This document shows, piece after piece, positions 1 to 7,423 of a stretch of DNA of 64,000 nt. The stretch comes from an uncultured bacterium. GTDB lineage: Bacteria; Bacillota; Bacilli; Lactobacillales; Lactobacillaceae. Numbering within the stretch: position 1 is the stretch's first letter; every line of letters starts with the position of its first letter. Both the position numbers and the translations under genes were made by a program. The notes beneath the pieces are model-generated. The model did no database searches and was not told where the DNA came from. It worked only from the letters and a program-made list of their open reading frames with translations. The stretch spans positions 1 through 64,000 of the forward strand of contig CAJMMO010000001.1 in assembly GCA_905214545.1 (NCBI GenBank), given 5' to 3'.

Positions 1-69
1 GATTAGCTCAGCTGGGAGAGCATCTGCCTTACAAGCAGGAGGTCACAGGTTCGAACCCTGTATCCTCCA
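1..69 (+). tRNA. tRNA-Val (anticodon UAC), 5' end cut by window edge
   Basis: The D arm, anticodon arm, T arm (ACAGG-TTCGAAC-CCTGT) and 3' acceptor strand ATCCTCC with discriminator A at 69 are all visible. The anticodon loop CTTACAA gives anticodon TAC, which reads valine GTA codons. Only the last three bases of the 5' acceptor strand are inside the window, so about four bases are missing. CCA is not encoded. A terminator follows, so this is probably the last gene of a tRNA transcript. Confidence 0.93.
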
Positions 70-82
70 TATGATCAAAACT

Positions 83-111
83 GACTACCAATTCTTGGTA
101 GTCTTTTTTTT
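83..111 (+). terminator. Intrinsic terminator after tRNA-Val
   Basis: A nine-base stem, GACTACCAA paired with TTGGTAGTC around a three-base loop, is followed by a run of eight T. It ends the tRNA transcript and separates it from metK. Confidence 0.85.
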
Positions 112-145
112 ACATTTATTTTGATCATATTGGAAATAATCGGTT

Positions 146-213
146 GTCCTGAGAGGATTCAGCCAGAGGGCTGGAGATGCCTTGTAACCGAAGAAGAGTA
201 TTAGTAGGGGGAC
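146..213 (+). promoter_or_regulatory. SMK box (SAM-III) riboswitch before metK
   Basis: This leader carries the hallmarks of the SMK box of Lactobacillales: a GAGAGGAT segment at 151-158, a hairpin CAGCC-AGAG-GGCTG at 160-173, and the strongly conserved AGATGCCTTGTAACCG at 175-190. The Shine-Dalgarno sequence is in AGGGGGAC at 206-213. GTCC at 146-149 can pair with its end (GGAC). In the known class, SAM binding stabilises this pairing and hides the ribosome site, so metK translation falls when SAM is plentiful. Assignment rests on recalled consensus and on position directly upstream of metK. Confidence 0.88.
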
Positions 214-216
214 TTT

Positions 217-1413
217 ATGGAAAAACGTTTATTTACTTCTGAATCTGTGTCTGAGGGGCACCCAGACAAGGTTGCCGACCAGATCTCAGACGCCATCTTG
301 GACGCCATCATGGCCAAGGATCCTAACGGCCGTGTCGCAGTCGAGACGACCGTCACCACCGGCTTAGTCTTAGTCGTCGGCGAAGTGACCACCTCGGCTT
401 ACGTCGACATCCAGGGCGTCGTCCGCAAGACCATCTTGGAGATCGGCTACGATCGTCCTGAGCTGGGCTTTGACGGCAATAACTGTGCCGTCTTGGTCGA
501 CTTAGACGAACAGTCTGCAGACATCGCAGGCGGCGTCGACGACTCCTTAGAGGTCAGAGACGACAAGTCTGACGTCGACCCGTTAGACCAGATCGGGGCC
601 GGCGACCAGGGCCTGATGTTTGGCTTTGCAATTAAGGAAACACCAGAATTAATGCCGCTGCCAATCGCCTTGGCCCACTCTCTGATGCGCAGAGTCGCTA
701 AGCTGCGCAAGAGCGGGGCCGTCAACTGGCTGCGTCCTGACGCCAAGTCGCAAGTGACCGTCGAATACGACGAAAACAACCGGCCAAAGCGGGTCGACAC
801 TGTCGTTATTTCAACTCAGACGGACGCTGACGTGTCTAATGAAGAAATTAAACGCACGATGATTGACGATGTGATCAAGAAGGTCATCCCAAGCAAGTTC
901 TTGGACGACGACACCAAGTATTTGATCAACCCATCCGGCCGCTTTGTCATCGGCGGGCCAAAAGGGGACTCCGGTCTGACCGGCCGCAAGATTATCGTCG
1001 ACACCTACGGCGGTTACGCCCGCCACGGCGGCGGTGCCTTCTCAGGCAAGGATTGTACCAAGGTTGACCGTTCGGCCAGCTACGCAGCCCGTTACGTCGC
1101 TAAAAACGTGGTTGCTGCCGGCTTAGCCTACCGCTGCGAAGTGCAGCTGGCCTACGCCATCGGTGTGGCTCACCCAGTTTCTATTGCCGTCGACACGCAA
1201 GGCACCAGCACCGTGCCGGAAGATAAGCTGGTAGAAGCTATCCGCCACGTCTTTGACCTGCGCCCAGCCGGCATCATCAAGATGCTGAACCTGCGCCGGC
1301 CAATCTACCGGCAAACTGCTGCCTACGGCCACTTCGGCCGCACCGACATCGACCTGCCTTGGGAGCAGACTGACAAGGCGGCAGCCTTAAAAGACTACTT
1401 AGCTAAGAACTAA
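217..1413 (+). CDS. metK: S-adenosylmethionine synthetase
   Basis: Makes S-adenosylmethionine from methionine and ATP in the cytoplasm. The 398-residue length is usual. The N-terminal FTSESVSEGHPDKVADQISD motif (ATP and methionine site), the central GAGDQGLMFG motif and GGGAFSGKDCTKVDRS near residue 270 (phosphate loop) are all present. The ATG at 217 follows a GGGGGA ribosome site with four intervening bases. The gene is monocistronic, between the SMK-box leader and a strong terminator. Regulation is probably translational through that leader. Confidence 0.98.
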   Translation: MEKRLFTSESVSEGHPDKVADQISDAILDAIMAKDPNGRVAVETTVTTGLVLVVGEVTTSAYVDIQGVVRKTILEIGYDRPELGFDGNNCAVLVDLDEQSADIAGGVDDSLEVRDDKSDVDPLDQIGAGDQGLMFGFAIKETPELMPLPIALAHSLMRRVAKLRKSGAVNWLRPDAKSQVTVEYDENNRPKRVDTVVISTQTDADVSNEEIKRTMIDDVIKKVIPSKFLDDDTKYLINPSGRFVIGGPKGDSGLTGRKIIVDTYGGYARHGGGAFSGKDCTKVDRSASYAARYVAKNVVAAGLAYRCEVQLAYAIGVAHPVSIAVDTQGTSTVPEDKLVEAIRHVFDLRPAGIIKMLNLRRPIYRQTAAYGHFGRTDIDLPWEQTDKAAALKDYLAKN

Positions 1414-1416
1414 AAC

Positions 1417-1454
1417 AAAAAGGCTGAAAGCTTAAATGCTTTCAGCCTTTTTAA
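1417..1454 (+). terminator. Terminator of metK
   Basis: AAAGGCTGAAAGC pairs with GCTTTCAGCCTTT around a short AT loop and is followed by a T run. It begins three bases after the metK stop codon. The A-rich left arm would also let it work weakly on the other strand. Confidence 0.9.
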
Positions 1455-1469
1455 TTTCAGAGCAAAAAA

Positions 1470-1503
1470 AATAAGAGTTCCGATTGGAACTCTTATTTTT
1501 TTG
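1470..1503 (-). terminator. Terminator of glpO (symmetrical)
   Basis: AATAAGAGTTCC and GGAACTCTTATT form a twelve-base stem with a four-base loop. A runs on one side and T runs on the other make it usable from both strands. It lies just past the leftward glpO stop, so it is assigned mainly to that gene. Confidence 0.85.
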
Positions 1504-1527
1504 CTTTCAGGATCTAAGTGAAACTAA

Positions 1528-3285
1528 TTATTCGTTAGCTTCTGCCTTCAATTCCTTCAAGCTACGTGCGTCGATAACTTCTTGAACTTCCTTCTTAGCG
1601 GCAGCTAATTGGTCGTCTGAGTAGTTCAATTCCTTAGCGATGACACGGACAACTGCATCCTTAACAGTGTCGATTTGAGCCATGTGGAAGGTGATCCAGT
1701 AAGTTCTTCTTTCGAGGAAGTCAACTGGGTCAAGAACCATTTCTTCTTCGATGCCGTAGTGCAGACGTAAGCTTTCGTACAAGCTCAGACCTTCGTAAGC
1801 CTTGAAGCCTTCGTCAACGTAACCGAAGATGATGTTTGCGTTAGTACCGTATTCAGAAGCCATTGCGTAAGCTTCGTCAGCAGTCAAGCCCTTTGATTCG
1901 CCTGGTTTAGCGATCTTGGACAGTTCTTCGTGGATGTCGCCTTCTGGGTTGAAGTCACCACCTGATACAGGAACCTTCTTGGAGTCAACTTGAGTGAACT
2001 TCTCGTCGAAGTGTTCTGCGAAGTAAGCGATGATCTTTTCCAAAGCACCCTTGGCCATGATACGGTGGTCAGTCAACTTACCACCTGACAGAACAGCTAA
2101 GCCGTCGTCAGCGATAGTGAATGATGAACCACGAGAAACTGATGATGGAGCGTCAGCAGTAGGAGCCTTTGAAGCACCAGTTGCGGCGTCAACTTTAGGC
2201 TTAGCTGAGCCTAACAGTGGACGCAGACCTGACCATGAAGTTTCAATGTCGTTGATAGTCAAGTGAGCTTCTGGCCATCTAGCGTTGATGATGTTCAGCA
2301 GGTAGTCAACGTCCCATTGGTCAACAGTTGGGTGGTTGAAGTCACCATGGTAGTCGGTGTCAGTAGTACCGAAGTAGGTCTTGCCTTCACGTGGGATGAC
2401 GAAGATCATACGGCCGTCGTTAGTACCTGAACCGAAGTAGATAGGTTGGTCAACGTGCAGTCTTGATGAGTCAACAACGAAGTGAACACCCTTGGTTGGA
2501 CGAACGTGTTGTTCCTTTGGTTCGTTGCTGTCCAGTACACGAACGAAGTCTGAGAATGGGCCGCCACAGTCAACAACCATGTTAGCGTGGATGGTGAATT
2601 GTGAGCCATCGCCGCCGTCCCAAACGTCCTTAACTTCTGCACCAACAACTTGGTTGCGTTCGTTGTGAACGATCTTAACAGCTTCCAGACGAGAAACAGC
2701 AACAGTGCCTAAGTCGTGAGCCTTCTTAACTTCTTCAATTACGAAACGGGTGTCGTTGTCTTGGTAGTCAAGGTAAACACCAGCACCAACCAGGTGGTTA
2801 GGGTTCAAGCCCTTAACACGCTTCAAAGCTTCGTCCTTGCTGATAGTGTAGTTTGCGTACTTCTTCAAGTGCGGAGTTTCGTTAATGTGTGCCAAGTGGT
2901 CGTACAGGTCCATGGCAACCTTAACTGAGAACATGTCAAAGGTAGTGCCTGGTTCGTCGTAGATAGGCAGAATCATTGGGTCTGGTTGAACCAGTTGTGG
3001 GGCGATGTGTTGCAGGTTGTCACGTTCTGAAACAGTTTCAGAAACAACCTTAACGTCGAAGGTCTTCAGGTAACGGATACCACCGTGAACCAGACGGGTT
3101 GAACGTGATGAAGTACCAGCAGCGAAGTCTTGCTTATCAACGATAGCAACCTTCATACCGGATGATTGTGCAGCAAGTGCCAAACCTGAACCAGTAATAC
3201 CAGCACCGATGATCAGCAGGTCAAACTTCTCGCCTGACTTGAGACGGTCGATTTCTTCTTTTCTAGTTTTGTATGAAAAAGCCAT
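1528..3285 (-). CDS. glpO: Alpha-glycerophosphate oxidase (FAD)
   Basis: Oxidises glycerol 3-phosphate to dihydroxyacetone phosphate. In lactic acid bacteria this family passes electrons to oxygen and yields hydrogen peroxide. The 585-residue protein has an N-terminal FAD fold with GAGITG at residues 27-32, the RSTRLVHGGIRYL segment, and a Ser/Ala-rich insert near residues 370-400 that is typical of GlpO rather than of membrane GlpD. The ATG at 3285 follows AAAGGAG. It has its own promoter region and terminator, separate from glpK. Codon use (many GTT, GCT, GAA, ACT) differs from the GTC/GCC/ACC-rich neighbours and resembles the ribosomal protein genes here, which suggests strong expression. 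GlpD-type dehydrogenase activity cannot be excluded. Confidence 0.93.
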   Translation of the reverse strand: MAFSYKTRKEEIDRLKSGEKFDLLIIGAGITGSGLALAAQSSGMKVAIVDKQDFAAGTSSRSTRLVHGGIRYLKTFDVKVVSETVSERDNLQHIAPQLVQPDPMILPIYDEPGTTFDMFSVKVAMDLYDHLAHINETPHLKKYANYTISKDEALKRVKGLNPNHLVGAGVYLDYQDNDTRFVIEEVKKAHDLGTVAVSRLEAVKIVHNERNQVVGAEVKDVWDGGDGSQFTIHANMVVDCGGPFSDFVRVLDSNEPKEQHVRPTKGVHFVVDSSRLHVDQPIYFGSGTNDGRMIFVIPREGKTYFGTTDTDYHGDFNHPTVDQWDVDYLLNIINARWPEAHLTINDIETSWSGLRPLLGSAKPKVDAATGASKAPTADAPSSVSRGSSFTIADDGLAVLSGGKLTDHRIMAKGALEKIIAYFAEHFDEKFTQVDSKKVPVSGGDFNPEGDIHEELSKIAKPGESKGLTADEAYAMASEYGTNANIIFGYVDEGFKAYEGLSLYESLRLHYGIEEEMVLDPVDFLERRTYWITFHMAQIDTVKDAVVRVIAKELNYSDDQLAAAKKEVQEVIDARSLKELKAEANE

Positions 3286-3328
3286 AATCTCAATCTCCTT
3301 TTAGGATAATTTCAACTTACATACTTAA

Positions 3329-3379
3329 TGATAGCGCTTTCTGTCTGAATAAAAACAAAAAAAACTATCAAAATTGATA
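3329..3379 (-). promoter_or_regulatory. glpO control region: CRE site and inverted repeat
   Basis: On the minus strand AGAAAGCGCTATCA (3342 to 3329) matches 13 of 14 positions of the catabolite response element TGWAANCGNTNWCA bound by CcpA. It overlaps a TATCAT -10 candidate, so CcpA would repress. Further upstream, TATCAA-AA-TTGATA at 3366-3379 is an inverted repeat that could bind another regulator; this is only suggested by symmetry. Confidence 0.75.
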
Positions 3380-3434
3380 AAAGTTTTTTATTTAACTAAG
3401 AAACTTTCTATTTAATGATAAATTAATTCACGCA

Positions 3435-3465
3435 AAAAGCCAGGCATAATGCCTGGCTTTTTTTC
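3435..3465 (-). terminator. Terminator of glpK
   Basis: A GC-rich stem, AAAAGCCAGGC and GCCTGGCTTTT around a five-base loop, lies about 20 bases past the glpK stop. On the minus strand it is followed by a run of T. It separates glpK from glpO, so each is a single-gene transcript. Confidence 0.88.
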
Positions 3466-3486
3466 AATAGGGGACTATTGAGTTGA

Positions 3487-4995
3487 TTAGTTCTTGGTTG
3501 GGTCGTACATAATGGTTGCCTTAACAGCTTGCTTCCAGCCGTTGTACAACTTAGTACGTCTGTCAGCATCCATCTTAGGGTTGAAGGTAGTACCAGTGTT
3601 AACCAGTGACTTCAATTCGTCTTGGTCCTTCCAGTAACCTACACCTAAGCCGGCCATGAAGGTTGCACCCAGGGCAGTTGATTCAACGTTAGCTGCACGG
3701 ATAACTGGCATACCCAAGATGTCAGCTTGGAATTGCAGCAGGTAGTTGTTTCTAGCAGCACCACCGTCAACGTGCAGGCTAGGGATGTCAACACCGGAGT
3801 CGATCTTCATAGTGTCAACAAGGTCTCTAGTTTGGTATGCAAGTGATTGCAGGGTAGCCTTGATGAAGTCGGCGTTGGTAGTACCACGTGACAGGCCGAA
3901 GACAGCACCACGTGCGTTTGGTACCCAGTAAGGTGCACCTAAACCAGTGAAGGCAGGAACAACGTAAACTTCGTCGTCGTTCTTGGATTGGTTAGAGAAT
4001 TCTTCTGAGTCAGCAGCTGACTTGATCATCTTCATGCCGTCACGCAGCCATTGCAGAGCTGAACCGGCAACGTATACGGAACCTTCAAGACAGAAGTTAA
4101 CTTCGCCGTTCATACCGTAAGCGATGCAAGTTACCAGACCGTTCTGTGACAGTTTTGGCTTGCGGCCGATGTTCATCAGAGTGAAGGCACCGGTACCGTA
4201 GGTGTTCTTAACGTCACCAATATCAAAGGCCAATTGACCAAACAGTGCAGCTTGCTGGTCACCGATACAGCCTGAAATTGGAACTCTTGAGCCGTAGAAG
4301 TGGTATGGCTGAGTCAAGCCGTAGTCGCCGGCGTTTTCACGAACTTCTGGCAGCATCTTTTCTGGGATGTTTAACCATTCCAAGATGTCCTTGTCCCAAG
4401 TCAGGGTGTTCAGGTTGAACAGCATAGTACGTGAAGCGTTGGTGTAGTCAGTGTAGTGTGAGTCACCGCCGGTTAACTTCCATACTAACCATGAGTCGAT
4501 GGTACCAAACAGCAATTCGCCCTTTTCAGCTCTTTCTTGTGAACCAGGAACGTGGTCCAGGATCCAACGAATCTTAGTAGCTGAGAAGTATGGGTCGATT
4601 AACAAACCGGTCTTTTCGTGGATGGCTTCTTTGTGGCCGTCTTCGATCAGCTTGTTAGCGATGTCTTCTGATTGGCGTGATTGCCATACAACAGCGTGGT
4701 AAATTGGCAGGCCAGTCTTCTTGTCCCAGATAACAGTGGTTTCACGCTGGTTGTCAATACCAATACCAGCGATTTGTTCTGGTTTGATGCCAGTTTGGAT
4801 AAAGACATTAGCGACAGTTGACAGAACAGCGTTCCAAATTTCGTTAGCGTCGTGTTCTACCCAGCCCGGTTTCGGGAAGTACTGGGTCAATTCACGCTGG
4901 TCAACGGCAACTTGTTCGCCGTGTCTGTTGACCAAAATGGCACGAGTACTAGTGGTACCTTCGTCAATGGTTAAAATATACTTTTCGTCTGCCAT
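3487..4995 (-). CDS. glpK: Glycerol kinase
   Basis: Phosphorylates glycerol with ATP to glycerol 3-phosphate, the substrate of the adjacent GlpO. The 502-residue FGGY-family protein has the N-terminal DEGTTSTR phosphate motif (11-18), the GDQQAALFGQ region, and TYGTGAF followed by a C-terminal ATP site. His232 lies in YHFYG, the position phosphorylated by HPr in glycerol kinases of enterococci and relatives, so activation through the sugar PTS is expected. AGGAGGTT precedes the ATG. No glycerol facilitator gene is nearby. Codon bias is that of a highly expressed gene. Two CRE-like sites lie upstream. Confidence 0.96.
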   Translation of the reverse strand: MADEKYILTIDEGTTSTRAILVNRHGEQVAVDQRELTQYFPKPGWVEHDANEIWNAVLSTVANVFIQTGIKPEQIAGIGIDNQRETTVIWDKKTGLPIYHAVVWQSRQSEDIANKLIEDGHKEAIHEKTGLLIDPYFSATKIRWILDHVPGSQERAEKGELLFGTIDSWLVWKLTGGDSHYTDYTNASRTMLFNLNTLTWDKDILEWLNIPEKMLPEVRENAGDYGLTQPYHFYGSRVPISGCIGDQQAALFGQLAFDIGDVKNTYGTGAFTLMNIGRKPKLSQNGLVTCIAYGMNGEVNFCLEGSVYVAGSALQWLRDGMKMIKSAADSEEFSNQSKNDDEVYVVPAFTGLGAPYWVPNARGAVFGLSRGTTNADFIKATLQSLAYQTRDLVDTMKIDSGVDIPSLHVDGGAARNNYLLQFQADILGMPVIRAANVESTALGATFMAGLGVGYWKDQDELKSLVNTGTTFNPKMDADRRTKLYNGWKQAVKATIMYDPTKN

Positions 4996-5016
4996 AGATA
5001 AACCTCCTAGTGTTTA

Positions 5017-5045
5017 TGTAAGCGTTATCATTTACTACGCTTTCA
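5017..5045 (+). promoter_or_regulatory. CRE site(s) upstream of glpK
   Basis: TGTAAGCGTTATCA at 5017-5030 fits all 14 positions of the CRE consensus. An adjacent minus-strand sequence at 5032-5045, TGAAAGCGTAGTAA, fits 12 of 14. They lie 20-50 bases upstream of the glpK start, downstream of or overlapping its likely promoter (minus-strand TACTAT -10 candidate beside 5050), where bound CcpA would block transcription. Confidence 0.82.
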
Positions 5046-5115
5046 TAGTATCATTCAAATGCCAGCATTTCACTAAAAGGTATTCAATTGATTGATAGAA
5101 AACTTAAATGAATTC

Positions 5116-6042
5116 TCAGTGCAGCTCGTTACCGTGCTTAATGCAGTAGGCCTCGGTAAAGTGGTGGAAGGTTGTCGTGATGCGGCTCAGCATGGATGGC
5201 GTCTTAGTCACCAGGTAGATGCGGTAATCCACATCGTCGGCGACTTCGGCAAAGGAAACTTTGCTTTTATCGACAGTTTCCAAGCTGGCATCCCGCGGCA
5301 CGATGGCCACGCCCTGGCCGGAGGCGACCATCGCGGCAATGGTGCTGATCGCGTTTGACTCCAGGCGGATGTTAGGCTGGATGCTCTTGCGCTGCCAGAG
5401 CCGATCAAGCCGCTGGCGAATGCCGCTGTCTTTTGAAAAAGTCAAAATGTTGTAAGGCGCCAGCTGGGTCAAACTGACCTTGTCGGCCTGGGCCAGCGGG
5501 TAGCTCTTGGGGATGATTGCAGCCAGGCGCAGGTTGACCAGCGGCAAGGTCTGCAGGTCCTGCCACTTGCGCTGGGCCCCGGCTGCGTCGGCTAAGGTCA
5601 AGAGGCCCAAGTCGAGCTGCTCGTTTTCCAAAGCCCACAGCAGCGGCTCGCCGGCAGCACGCGTGATGCTGAAGTCGATGTCGGTGTCGTGGTGTTCTTC
5701 TTTAAACTCGCCGATCATGTTGGCCAAAAAGGTGTCGGAGATGATTGGGGACACGCCCAGGCGGATTTCGCCTGAGTTGCCGCTGGACAGGTCCTTTAAT
5801 TTATTGCGGCCGTCGTCTAGGGCCGCCAAACTTTTTTCTACATATTTAAGGAAGGTTGTGCCGTAGATCGTCAGCTTGATGTTGCGTCCTTCTTTTTCAA
5901 ACAGCGGGACGTTTAACTCGTCTTCCAGGCGCCGGATTGCGTAAGACAAAGTCGGCTGGGTGATGTCCAGCCGCTCGGCAGTCAGCGCCATGTGCTGGTA
6001 GTGGGCCAGGGCTTGGAAATAGATGAGGTGTTGCAAGTTCAT
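5116..6042 (-). CDS. LysR-family transcriptional regulator
   Basis: The 308-residue protein has the standard LysR layout: a winged helix-turn-helix at residues 1-60 (LTAERLDITQPTLSYAIRRLEDEL) and a substrate-binding domain from about 90 to the end (GEIRLGVSPIISDTFL). It reads in the same direction as glpK, 120 bases upstream of it, but the CRE-bearing gap suggests a separate transcript. LysR proteins usually act near their own gene; here neighbours are glpK and a PAP2 phosphatase, so the target is unknown. An AT-rich imperfect inverted repeat at 6061-6083 in its promoter region could be an autoregulatory site. The inducer is not predictable. Confidence 0.9.
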   Translation of the reverse strand: MNLQHLIYFQALAHYQHMALTAERLDITQPTLSYAIRRLEDELNVPLFEKEGRNIKLTIYGTTFLKYVEKSLAALDDGRNKLKDLSSGNSGEIRLGVSPIISDTFLANMIGEFKEEHHDTDIDFSITRAAGEPLLWALENEQLDLGLLTLADAAGAQRKWQDLQTLPLVNLRLAAIIPKSYPLAQADKVSLTQLAPYNILTFSKDSGIRQRLDRLWQRKSIQPNIRLESNAISTIAAMVASGQGVAIVPRDASLETVDKSKVSFAEVADDVDYRIYLVTKTPSMLSRITTTFHHFTEAYCIKHGNELH

Positions 6043-6096
6043 TGATAAAATTCACTATTCCTATTCATTTAAAGCTTAAATAGATAATTGAAAAAT

Positions 6097-6117
6097 AAAA
6101 AAGCATTACGCTTTTTT
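6097..6117 (-). terminator. Terminator after PAP2 gene
   Basis: AAAAAAGC and GCTTTTTT pair around a five-base loop, and on the minus strand T residues follow. The stem is mostly A-T and therefore weak. It is six bases beyond the PAP2 stop codon. Confidence 0.55.
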
Positions 6118-6122
6118 ACTGA

Positions 6123-6773
6123 CTATCTTTGGATGTGCCGCGTCAGGGCCGGCTTAAAGAAGTAAAAGGCCAAGAAGACAAAGGTCAAGCCTTCTAAAAA
6201 GCCGCCTAAGACGTCGGATGGGAAGTGGACGTGGACGGTGATCCGGGTCCAGCCGATGATGAACGGCACCAGCAAGGCTGCGATCATGGCGGTCCAGCGC
6301 CACTTATTGTTTTTAATCAAGAAGTAGGCAATGATCAGCAGGCAGATGAACACGGTCATGCTAGATGCCGAGTGCCCCGATGGGAAGGAGTAGCCGTGGG
6401 CTTCTACCAAGTGGCGGACGCTCGGGCGTGCTCTTTTGACAAGGTGCTTGACTACAAAGTTGCAGCCGGCGGTGAAAAACTCGCTGATGGCCAGGAAGAA
6501 GGCGGCCGCGCGGTGCTTTCTCCACAAAAGCAGGGCGAAGGCGACTACCGTGATGACCAAAATCGTCGAGGTGTTGCCCAGGTTCGTAAAGGTGCGGGCA
6601 AAGGCGATCGCACCGGCGCTCTTGCCGGCGAGGCCGTTAATCAGAGCCTGGTCGAAGCCGGCGATGAAGCCCGTTTTTTTAACGACCAAAAGCATCCAGA
6701 TTAAAAAGACGACGCCGCAAGCGATCCCTGTCCATAAAGGCCAGGTACTTTTTTTCTCATTATTAAAGTCCAA
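6123..6773 (-). CDS. PAP2-family membrane phosphatase
   Basis: A polytopic membrane protein of about 216 residues with the three PAP2 motifs in order: KHLVKRARP, YSFPSGHSAS and TRITVHVHFPSD. The family dephosphorylates lipid phosphates such as phosphatidate, phosphatidylglycerophosphate or undecaprenyl pyrophosphate outside the membrane; which one is not shown. The reading frame is open up to an ATG at 6860, but TTG at 6773 is preferred: GGAGGG lies ten bases before it, a TATAAT -10 lies at 6808-6813 on this strand, and the longer version would run into the divergent TetR operator. Confidence 0.85.
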   Translation of the reverse strand: MDFNNEKKSTWPLWTGIACGVVFLIWMLLVVKKTGFIAGFDQALINGLAGKSAGAIAFARTFTNLGNTSTILVITVVAFALLLWRKHRAAAFFLAISEFFTAGCNFVVKHLVKRARPSVRHLVEAHGYSFPSGHSASSMTVFICLLIIAYFLIKNNKWRWTAMIAALLVPFIIGWTRITVHVHFPSDVLGGFLEGLTFVFLAFYFFKPALTRHIQR

Positions 6774-6845
6774 TATTAATCTTCCCTCCAGAATTGATTT
6801 ATAGAAGATTATAGCGGCAAGGCTCAAAAAAATAAAGATAACTTG

Positions 6846-6896
6846 TTGACACTGTGTCATTTCTGAGTATGATTTTTGAACGGTGACAGTCTGTCA
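6846..6896 (+). promoter_or_regulatory. Promoter with two palindromic operators for the TetR operon
   Basis: A -35 TTGACA (6846-6851) and -10 TATGAT (6868-6873) are 16 bases apart. TGACACTGTGTCA (6847-6859), a perfect palindrome with a one-base centre, overlaps the -35. TGACAGTCTGTCA (6884-6896), built the same way, lies just past the expected start of transcription. Two matching operators flanking the promoter is the usual arrangement for a self-repressing TetR regulator; binding by the gene that follows is inferred. Confidence 0.82.
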
Positions 6897-6913
6897 TAAA
6901 AGGAGGGTAAAAA

Positions 6914-7423
6914 ATGGTCAAAGCAACTTTTACACGCTTGCCTAAAGAAAAACAAAAGCGGATCTATGACCAGCTGGTGCTGGAATTTTCGCGCCATCCT
7001 CTGGCGGAGGCCAAGGTGTCTCACATCGTCGCAGGGTGCGGCATTGCCCGCGGGTCTTTTTACAAATACTTCGACGACCTGACGGACGCCTACCGCTACA
7101 CGCTGGGCCAGGTGCTGGCGACGGTGCATTCCCACGTGCCTGAAGGCGGGATGACGCCACAAGTCGCCTACGAACTTGTGACCGACTTTGTGGATAAGGC
7201 CCAAAAAAGTCCTTGGCAGGGCTTTATCAAGATGCATTTTTCCTATAACGACAACGCGATCTCGGCGCCCAAGGTGGACTTGAGCCTGGAGCCTGAGCAA
7301 TGGCTGATCATGCTGGCCTGCCACGACGTCCTGCGGCAGGTGGCCCAAGAACCCGACAAAAAAGACCAGCTGCTTGCGCTGCTCAAAAAGAGTATGGAGA
7401 TTCTGGAGAAAGGGGCTAAGTAA
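6914..7423 (+). CDS. TetR/AcrR-family repressor
   Basis: A 169-residue regulator with an N-terminal helix-turn-helix at about residues 30-58 (VSHIVAGCGIARGSFYKYFDDLTDAY), of the TetR type where the last helix contains the FYKYF motif. The C-terminal ligand-binding half is not recognisable. AGGAGGG precedes the ATG. The stop overlaps the permease start by one base, so the three genes form an operon (regulator, FtsX-like permease, ATPase). It probably represses this operon through the two palindromes upstream and is released by a compound the transporter handles or responds to. Confidence 0.9.
   Translation: MVKATFTRLPKEKQKRIYDQLVLEFSRHPLAEAKVSHIVAGCGIARGSFYKYFDDLTDAYRYTLGQVLATVHSHVPEGGMTPQVAYELVTDFVDKAQKSPWQGFIKMHFSYNDNAISAPKVDLSLEPEQWLIMLACHDVLRQVAQEPDKKDQLLALLKKSMEILEKGAK

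Noticed and set aside
6774..6860. ATG at 6860 as the start of the PAP2 protein
   Set aside because: It overlaps the TetR operator, lies upstream of a TATAAT -10 for this gene and lacks a ribosome site; TTG 6773 has GGAGGG at good spacing.
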